A stretch of 12,574 nt of DNA, taken from NCBI GenBank assembly GCA_003223065.1, contig QHXU01000169.1:3639-16212 (forward strand), in the 5' to 3' direction. The position numbers and the translations under genes are program-made. The notes beneath the pieces were generated by a model. The model saw only the letters and a list, made by a program, of their open reading frames with translations, had not been told where the DNA came from and searched no databases. Below are positions 6,871-12,574 of this stretch, piece by piece. Positions within the stretch are counted from its first letter, which is position 1. Every line of letters begins with the position of its first letter. Source of the DNA: Acidobacteriota bacterium. Its GTDB lineage: Bacteria > Acidobacteriota > Terriglobia > Bryobacterales > Bryobacteraceae.

Positions 6871-9413
6871 CGGGAGCGTTCGACCTCGCGCGGCCCAAGG
6901 CCGCCGGCAAATTTATATGTGTCGGCGAAGAGAAGTTATATATCCGCGGCGTTACCTACGGCACGTTTAGGCCTAATAAATCCGGCAATGACTTTGATTT
7001 TCGAGTAGCTGCGGCGGACCTTGCGCAAATGTCCGCGAATGGCGTCAACGCAATTCGCACTTATACGCCGCCACCGCGGTGGTTTCTGGATCTCGCCCAT
7101 CAGCGCGGATTGCGAGTCATGGTCGGAATCCCATGGGAACAGCACGTCACGTTCCTGGACGATCGCACTCGAATCGCTTCTATCGAGCACCGGCTGCGCC
7201 TCGCTGTCCGGTCGTGTGCCGGCCACCCGGCGGTCTTGTTCTATGCGATCGGAAACGAAATTCCAAGTTCGATTGTGCGCTGGTACGGCCACCGCCGTAT
7301 TGAAAAGTTCCTGGAGCGTTTATATCGGATCGCGAAGGCTGAGGACCCGGGGGCTCTGATCACGTACGTAAACTATCCGACCACGGAATATCTCGATCTT
7401 CCGTTTCTGGATCTGATGTGTTTCAACGTGTATCTGGAGTCGCGGGAGCCTTGGGAAAGATACCTGGCGAGACTTCAGAACCTGGCCGGCGAGCGCCCGC
7501 TAATCCTCGCCGAAATTGGACTAGACAGCCGGCGGAATGGCGAAGACGGACAAGCACACACGCTAGACTGGCAGGTCCGGTCCGCCTTCTCCGCAGGTTG
7601 CGCAGGAGCGTTCGTATTTGGGTGGACCGATGAATGGCATCGCGGCGGTTTTGATATCGAGGACTGGGATTTCGGTGTCACGCGCCGCGACCGGACACCC
7701 AAACCGGCGCTTGCAACGCTCCGCCGCGCGTTCGCGGAAGCGCCATTCCCCGCCAAATGGGAGTGGCCGCGCATCTCGGTCGTGGTCTGCACCTACAACG
7801 GTCACCGAACGATCCGGGACTGCCTCAACGGTCTTTCGAGACTCCGGTATCCGAATTTCGAGGTCATTGTTGTTGACGATGGTTCGACGACTCCAATGGA
7901 GCCCATCGTGTCGGCGTACGGGTTCCGGACCATTCGTACTCCGAATCAGGGATTGAGCGCCGCGCGCAACGTGGGAATGGAAGCCGCGACTGGCGAGATC
8001 GTCGCCTATTTGGACGACGATGCGCGCCCGGATCCAGACTGGCTCGCGTACCTGGGCGATGCGTTTCTCCGAACCAGCCACGTAGGAATCGGCGGCCCTA
8101 ATCTTGCCCCGCCCGGCGACGGGCGAATCGCGGACTGCGTCGCGAACGCGCCGGGAGGTCCGGTTCACGTTCTGCTTTCAGACGATGTTGCCGAGCACAT
8201 TCCGGGATGCAATATGGCGTTCCGAACGGCGGCGCTGAAAGCGGCCGGCGGTTTCGATCCGCAGTTCAGGGTCGCGGGCGATGATGTGGACCTCTGCTGG
8301 CGCTTGCAGGAGCGGGGAGGAACGCTAGGATTCTGTCCTGCGGCCATGGTGTGGCACCACCGGCGCAATTCGATTCGCGCGTACTGGAGACAGCAGCTCG
8401 GATACGGCCGCGCCGAGGCGCTGCTGGAACATAAATGGCCGGAAAAGTACAACTGCGCGGGGCATCTTAGTTGGGCCGGGCGAATTTATGGCAAGGGTCT
8501 GGTCAAAGCACTGGGGCAGGTCAGCAGGGTTTATCGCGGGACGTGGGGCCTGGCTCCCTTCCAGAGGCTCTATCAGAACGGACCGAACGGAATGCTTTCG
8601 CTGCTGCTGATGCCCGAATGGTACCTGATCCTTCTGGGCCTGGGTTTACTCGCCATGGTGGGCCGGAGCTACGAACCGCTCTGGATTGCATGGCCGGTGT
8701 TCCTGCTCGCCACGGCCACGCCGCTGTTACAGGCCTGGAGAAGCGCAGGCGGAGCGACGTTCCTGGAACCGCCACAATCCGCGCTGGCAGCCTTCGGGCT
8801 ACGGATGCTCACGGCATTTCTGTACGTGCTCCAGCCGATCGCGCGCCTGTCGGGACGAATGCGCTACGGGCTTTCTCCGCTGCGGAGCCTCGCTACCGGT
8901 TTTTGCGCCCCTCGGCCCATTCGACATCAGATCTGGAGCGAGACCTGGCGGGCTCCGGCGCAATGGCTGGAAGGGGTGGAGCGAGTTCTTCGAGCCGAGG
9001 GCGCCGCTGCGCTGCGAGGGGGGGATTTTGATGAGTGGGACTTCGAAGTGCCGGGCGGCATGTTGGGGTCCTGCCGCCTGCGTATGGCGGTGGAGGAGCA
9101 TGGGGCAGGCCGCCAACTCATCCGGCTGCGGTCCTCGCCGCGCTATACACCGTTGGTGGTCGCGCTCCTGATTTTGCTGGCCGCCGGCGCAGCGGACGCC
9201 GCGCTTTCGGAGGCGCGTATTGCATTCGCATTCCTGGCGACCTTCGCAATGCTTGTAGCTGTGCAGGTCGCGCTGCAGTGTGGCGCGGCGCTAGCAGCCA
9301 TCGAGCTCGCGGTTCAGCATCTGCGCAACGAGCAGATAGAGGAGTGGCGGCCTAAAGCTGCCGAGCAAAAGACCCTGCAGCCCATGCGGGCTCAACTGGA
9401 GCATATTCAATGA
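6867..9413 (+). CDS. Fusion protein: glycoside hydrolase TIM barrel, GT2 glycosyltransferase, membrane segments and unknown C-terminal region
   Basis: An 848-residue multi-domain membrane enzyme. Residues about 10-295 form a GH2/GH5-like (clan GH-A) barrel: YAIGNEI with N130-E131 as acid/base and LAEIGLDS with E216 as nucleophile, plus VFGWTDEW near 250-257. Residues about 302-560 form a GT2 glycosyltransferase: VVCTYNG (306-312), VVDDGS (336-340), NQGLSAARN (360-368), YLDDDA with the DxD-type D383-D385, and GDDVDLCWR (471-479) as the acceptor/base region followed by HHRR (497-500). Hydrophobic segments lie near 582-599, 604-622 and 639-658; after a soluble stretch of about 100 residues two more follow (761-779, 783-808). 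The start is the ATG at 6867 overlapping the epimerase stop; a GTG at 6855 is a weaker option, and GAGG (6852-6855) can serve the ATG. It likely builds and also remodels a glycan at the inner membrane; the side on which the hydrolase acts is unresolved, since no N-terminal signal is seen. Confidence 0.88.
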   Translation: MTGAFDLARPKAAGKFICVGEEKLYIRGVTYGTFRPNKSGNDFDFRVAAADLAQMSANGVNAIRTYTPPPRWFLDLAHQRGLRVMVGIPWEQHVTFLDDRTRIASIEHRLRLAVRSCAGHPAVLFYAIGNEIPSSIVRWYGHRRIEKFLERLYRIAKAEDPGALITYVNYPTTEYLDLPFLDLMCFNVYLESREPWERYLARLQNLAGERPLILAEIGLDSRRNGEDGQAHTLDWQVRSAFSAGCAGAFVFGWTDEWHRGGFDIEDWDFGVTRRDRTPKPALATLRRAFAEAPFPAKWEWPRISVVVCTYNGHRTIRDCLNGLSRLRYPNFEVIVVDDGSTTPMEPIVSAYGFRTIRTPNQGLSAARNVGMEAATGEIVAYLDDDARPDPDWLAYLGDAFLRTSHVGIGGPNLAPPGDGRIADCVANAPGGPVHVLLSDDVAEHIPGCNMAFRTAALKAAGGFDPQFRVAGDDVDLCWRLQERGGTLGFCPAAMVWHHRRNSIRAYWRQQLGYGRAEALLEHKWPEKYNCAGHLSWAGRIYGKGLVKALGQVSRVYRGTWGLAPFQRLYQNGPNGMLSLLLMPEWYLILLGLGLLAMVGRSYEPLWIAWPVFLLATATPLLQAWRSAGGATFLEPPQSALAAFGLRMLTAFLYVLQPIARLSGRMRYGLSPLRSLATGFCAPRPIRHQIWSETWRAPAQWLEGVERVLRAEGAAALRGGDFDEWDFEVPGGMLGSCRLRMAVEEHGAGRQLIRLRSSPRYTPLVVALLILLAAGAADAALSEARIAFAFLATFAMLVAVQVALQCGAALAAIELAVQHLRNEQIEEWRPKAAEQKTLQPMRAQLEHIQ

Positions 9414-11209
9414 GGGTTCGCGGCGATCTTGAGCTTTACCGCCGGGTGTTGCAACAGGCTCGGCCGCACTGGCTGAAGATCGCTGGCATCTTCGGCCTCG
9501 ATCTGCTGTCGAGTCCGCTAGGATTGCTGACGCCGCTGCCGCTGAAGATCGCGGTCGACAGCGTCATAGGCGCCCACCCGCTTCCCGCGTTCCTCCAGAT
9601 GCTACTGCCTGCTACGGTCAGCAACTCGCGTGCGGCCGCGCTGGGGATCGCCGTCGGCCTGCTCATATTTCTGGCAATTCTGGCGCAACTGCAGAGCCTC
9701 GCCAGTTCGTTGCTGCGGACGTACACCACAGAAAAGCTGCTCCTGGATTTTCGCGCGCTGGTCTTCCGGCGTCTGCAGCGAATGTCGCTTTCCTATCACG
9801 ACACCACAGGGACAGCCGATTCTATTTACCGGATCCAGTACGACACGACTAGCATTCAGTACATCTCCATCGACGGGCTGATTCCCTTCGTAACATCCGC
9901 AGTGACTCTTGCGGCGATGCTCTGCGTGACCACACGGATCGACTGGCACTTGACCTTGGTCGCAGTAACGATTTCACCGATTCTGCTTCTGCTCTCGCAA
10001 GCCTATCGCCCGCGCTTGCGCCAGCAGTCCAGGAAAACGAAAGACCTGGAACACTCAGCGCTGGCCGTGATTCAGGAGGTGCTGCAGGCCTTTCGGGTGG
10101 TCAAAGCATTCGGACGCGAGGAGCAGGAAGAGGATCGCTATGTCCAGCGGTCCAGGGAGGGAATGCGGTCGCGCCTGCACCTGGCGTTGGAGCAAGGGCG
10201 CTATGGACTTTTTGTTGGCCTTACGACGGCGCTGGGAACAGCGGCGGTCCTGTGGATCGGCGTGCGTCATGTGACGGCAGGGGTTTTGACGCTAGGCGAT
10301 CTGCTTCTAGTCATGGCGTACCTGGGCCAGTTGTACGGGCCCTTGAAAACCGTAGGTCAAAAAGCGGCAAGTCTTCAAAGTTATCTCGCCAGCGCCGAGC
10401 GCGTCTTCTCTGTTCTGGATCGCGTAGAGGACGTTCCCGAGCATGCGGGCGCGTCCCCGCTTTCCCGCGCGTCGGGTGCGGTCACGTTCCGACACGTTTG
10501 TTTCAGTTACGAGCAGAATCGTACCGTTTTGCGCGACATTTCGTTCGATGTTCCGGCGGGCACCCGTGTCGCAATCGTAGGCAGAACAGGGGCTGGGAAA
10601 ACAACCATCCTCAACCTCCTCACTCGCTTTTACGATCCGGATTCGGGTCAGATTCTGTTGGATGACGTCGACCTGCGTAACTACAAGCTGGCCGACCTTC
10701 GTAATCAGTTCGCGATCGTCTTGCAGGAGCCGGTGCTGTTCTCGACGACGATCGCCGAAAACATAGCTTATGCTCGCCCGAATGCCTCGGAAGCCGAGAT
10801 TGTGACCGCTGCAAAGCTCGCCAATGCTCACGATTTCATCATGAAACTGCCGGAGGGTTATCAGACCCAAGTCGGCGAGCGTGGCATGCGGCTTTCCGGA
10901 GGCGAGCGCCAGCGGATCTCGTTGGCCCGGGCCTTTCTCAAAGATGCGCCGATTCTGGTGCTCGATGAGCCCACAAGCTCAGTCGATCTAAAGACCGAGT
11001 CCGTGATCATGGAGGCCATGGAACGGCTTATGAAGGGCCGCACGGCCTTCATGATCGCCCATCGCTCGAGCACGCTTCGGGATTTCGACTTAAAGCTAGA
11101 GCTCGAAGCCGGATGTGTGGTTTCAAACGGAACTTCTGTCGCTACGGGCCAGTCTCGTGGGCGCGGAACGGCCCGGCCAGTGCTGGAGGAGAGAGAAACG
11201 GGTGGCTAA
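9410..11209 (+). CDS. ABC exporter, fused permease and ATPase
   Basis: A 599-residue type I ABC exporter half-transporter (MsbA/lipid- and glycan-flippase-like), expected to work as a homodimer in the inner membrane. The membrane domain spans about residues 20-330 with hydrophobic helices near 22-45, 76-97, 157-175, 179-198, 268-285 and 293-310. The ATPase has all motifs: A-loop Y367 in CFSYEQ, Walker A GRTGAGKT (391-398), Q-loop Q439 in VLQEPVLF, signature LSGGERQ (495-501), Walker B ILVLDE (515-520), D-loop SSVD and switch histidine H551 in IAHR. The last 35 residues are a low-complexity, glycine/arginine-rich tail. It starts with ATGA overlap on the fusion enzyme's stop and overlaps the next gene by 8 bases, so it very probably exports what the preceding glycosyltransferase makes. 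Cargo is inferred, not seen. Confidence 0.93.
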   Translation: MRVRGDLELYRRVLQQARPHWLKIAGIFGLDLLSSPLGLLTPLPLKIAVDSVIGAHPLPAFLQMLLPATVSNSRAAALGIAVGLLIFLAILAQLQSLASSLLRTYTTEKLLLDFRALVFRRLQRMSLSYHDTTGTADSIYRIQYDTTSIQYISIDGLIPFVTSAVTLAAMLCVTTRIDWHLTLVAVTISPILLLLSQAYRPRLRQQSRKTKDLEHSALAVIQEVLQAFRVVKAFGREEQEEDRYVQRSREGMRSRLHLALEQGRYGLFVGLTTALGTAAVLWIGVRHVTAGVLTLGDLLLVMAYLGQLYGPLKTVGQKAASLQSYLASAERVFSVLDRVEDVPEHAGASPLSRASGAVTFRHVCFSYEQNRTVLRDISFDVPAGTRVAIVGRTGAGKTTILNLLTRFYDPDSGQILLDDVDLRNYKLADLRNQFAIVLQEPVLFSTTIAENIAYARPNASEAEIVTAAKLANAHDFIMKLPEGYQTQVGERGMRLSGGERQRISLARAFLKDAPILVLDEPTSSVDLKTESVIMEAMERLMKGRTAFMIAHRSSTLRDFDLKLELEAGCVVSNGTSVATGQSRGRGTARPVLEERETGG

Positions 11210-12206
11210 AGACGCCGTGGTCGAGATTCTCGACTCTGATCTCGCCGAACATCCGGCGGCTGTCGCGTGGTGTCGGGTTGCGCCGCGGTCTGGCGCGCCG
11301 AACAAAATCACGATACTGAAAGAAACCCGTAACTCGACCGTATACCGGTTGAATGCAGTGGGGCCGCGAAGCACAGCGGTAATAGCCAAGTGGTGCACTG
11401 CGGCCGCCGCTGCGATAGAACGCACCGTTTACGAAGACGTCCTCCCAATCTTGCCGGTCACGGCTCTGCGTTTTTATGGCCTGGCGAGCGAGGACGGCGA
11501 CGTGGTGGACAGTCCACGACGTTGGCTGTTTCTGGAAGACGCAGGTGATGAAAAATACTCATGCCTTCTTGAAGAGCATCGTGCGCTTGCCGGGCGATGG
11601 CTCGGCACGATGCACTTTTCTACCGCACACCTTCGGGGTCCAGGCTGTTTGCCTGACCGGGGACCAGGACACTACCTGGCAGAACTTCGATCCTCACAGG
11701 AAACCATCGAGCAAAGCCTTGCGAATCCTGTGATGAATGCGGGTGACGCAATGGTTCTCGAGGCCATCTTGGCGCAGTGCCGCATCCTCGAGTCCCATTG
11801 GGGCGAAGTCGATCAGCTCAGCAGCAGGATGCCTCAGACGTTGGTTCATGGCGATCTTGCCCAGAAAAATGCGCGCGTTCGAAACGGCGCGGCTGGAAGT
11901 AGTCTCATGCTTATCGATTGGGCTGGCGCGGGGTGGGGGCCGCCAGCAATCGATCTGGCGCAATTCACGGCCCGGTCCCTGAGCCCCGATCTCGCGGCCT
12001 ATTCGTCCTGCTTCGATGGGTGCTGGCCCGGCGCGCGAAGCGTGGCACAGGTAGCGGAAATAGGAAACATCTTTCGGTTGATCGTCGCTATGAGCTGGGA
12101 GAGCCAGAGCTTGCTAAGCCCCTGGCTGAGCCGCCCTATGAAAAAAATGAGGGTCTATCAGGATGCCATGGCTGATTGCATCCGAGCAGCAGGATGGGGG
12201 AATTGA
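11202..12206 (+). CDS. APH-fold phosphotransferase (first of two)
   Basis: Predicted small-molecule kinase of the aminoglycoside phosphotransferase/choline kinase superfamily, 334 residues. Visible kinase elements: ATP-anchoring lysine K63 in VIAKW, helix-C-like glutamate E78 in VYEDVL, hinge WLFLEDAG near 108-115, catalytic loop LVHGDLAQKN (D218, N223), and metal-binding DW at 239-240 in LIDWAGAGWGPPAIDLAQF. The start is the GTG at 11202, 8 bases inside the ABC gene, with GGAGGA (11185-11190) as ribosome site 11 bases upstream; upstream in-frame codons overlap the ABC tail and lack similarity. The operon context argues for phosphorylating a sugar, polyol or lipid acceptor rather than an antibiotic. 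The stop runs into the next start as TGATG. Confidence 0.85.
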   Translation: MAKDAVVEILDSDLAEHPAAVAWCRVAPRSGAPNKITILKETRNSTVYRLNAVGPRSTAVIAKWCTAAAAAIERTVYEDVLPILPVTALRFYGLASEDGDVVDSPRRWLFLEDAGDEKYSCLLEEHRALAGRWLGTMHFSTAHLRGPGCLPDRGPGHYLAELRSSQETIEQSLANPVMNAGDAMVLEAILAQCRILESHWGEVDQLSSRMPQTLVHGDLAQKNARVRNGAAGSSLMLIDWAGAGWGPPAIDLAQFTARSLSPDLAAYSSCFDGCWPGARSVAQVAEIGNIFRLIVAMSWESQSLLSPWLSRPMKKMRVYQDAMADCIRAAGWGN

Positions 12207-12574
12207 TGTTGCCGGATTTGGACAGCCTGACAGCGGCTCTCGCTTCGGTTTTCAACCACAACGGTTCTGCAAGAGGTGGCCTGACGGCCGTGCGCCGCGA
12301 GCCAACTCCCTATGTCACGACGTTCCCCTGCGAGATCGTGACTTGCCGGTTCGCCGACGGCACCAGACTGCGCCTGTTTTGTAAGTTCGCCGCCAGAGAT
12401 GGCAAGTGCTCTCACGGCCAGCGCGGTGGCCTCAGCTATGAAGCCGAGGTATATCGTCAAGTCCTCAAGCCATCCGGGGCATCCGCTCCCGCCTTCTATG
12501 GCTGTCATGCAGATGAAAAGACGGGAGCCACGTGGCTGGTCCTCGAGTATCTGGGAAAAAGCTTGCGGGTAGGA
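12206..12574 (+). CDS. Second phosphotransferase-like protein, 3' partial
   Basis: An open frame of 123 codons starts with ATG at 12206, sharing one base with the preceding stop (TGATG), and runs off the window end. The visible N-terminal lobe resembles the APH/kinase superfamily: a beta-strand pair with LRLFCKF (candidate ATP lysine K60), SYEAEVYRQVL (candidate helix-C glutamate E79 or E81), and a hinge-like TWLVLEYLG near 109-117, preceded by APAFYGC. The catalytic HGD and DxD segments would lie beyond the window, so the assignment rests on the N lobe and the position next to a clear relative. Same operon; possibly a paralogue with a different substrate. Confidence 0.7.
   Translation, partial: MLPDLDSLTAALASVFNHNGSARGGLTAVRREPTPYVTTFPCEIVTCRFADGTRLRLFCKFAARDGKCSHGQRGGLSYEAEVYRQVLKPSGASAPAFYGCHADEKTGATWLVLEYLGKSLRVG

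Noticed and set aside
8471..9171. Overlapping alternate-frame genes inside the glycosyltransferase fusion
   Set aside because: Arg/Ser/Gly-rich translations without motifs, contained within a continuous, motif-bearing gene.
11202..12574. Antibiotic resistance kinases
   Set aside because: The APH fold alone does not imply resistance; there is no mobile element, cassette or resistance neighbour, and both genes are embedded in a glycan operon.

Overview
The window looks like chromosomal DNA of a GC-rich soil-type bacterium, most plausibly an acidobacterium (Bryobacteraceae/Solibacter-like). This is inferred from the long M14-type peptidase with a C-terminal amidotransferase-like half, the secreted YqgE-like protein and the codon use; no rRNA or marker gene is present to prove it. 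No tRNA, rRNA, CRISPR array or intact transposase was seen.

Left part (1-5568): four genes of general metabolism. A large M14-family zinc peptidase, whose 5' end lies outside the window, runs rightward to 2738. It converges, with only 6 bases between stop codons, on a leftward pair: an M20-type carbamoyl/allantoate amidohydrolase (3495-4775) followed by a MobA/MocA-like nucleotidyltransferase (2745-3353). This pair is suggestive of purine/ureide catabolism, where a molybdenum hydroxylase needs a dedicated cofactor nucleotidyltransferase. Divergent from the amidohydrolase is a YqgE/AlgH-family gene (4876-5568) that unusually carries a signal peptide.

Junction (5569-5877): about 310 bases without a convincing protein gene. 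It holds a perfect 14-base palindrome directly after the yqgE stop, a strong imperfect hairpin (5618-5643), a T6 run, and then a purine-rich stretch with a chain of short hairpins. The last hairpin displays the Shine-Dalgarno sequence of the next gene in its loop. This looks like a structured leader RNA or a remnant of an RNA element, possibly group II intron-like (unproven).

Right part (5878-12574, continuing beyond the window): a tightly packed rightward operon. The genes are an NAD-dependent sugar-nucleotide epimerase, a trifunctional-looking fusion (glycoside-hydrolase TIM barrel, GT2 glycosyltransferase, membrane and C-terminal unknown region), a type I ABC exporter with fused permease and ATPase, and two consecutive APH-fold phosphotransferases, the second cut by the window end. 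Each junction is overlapping (ATGA, ATGA, 8-base overlap, TGATG), which implies translational coupling and a joint function. The simplest reading is a system that makes an activated sugar, assembles and trims a glycan or glycolipid at the membrane, exports it with the ABC transporter, and uses the two kinases to phosphorylate a small precursor, salvaged sugar or acceptor. The product is unknown and this operon is the most interesting part of the window.
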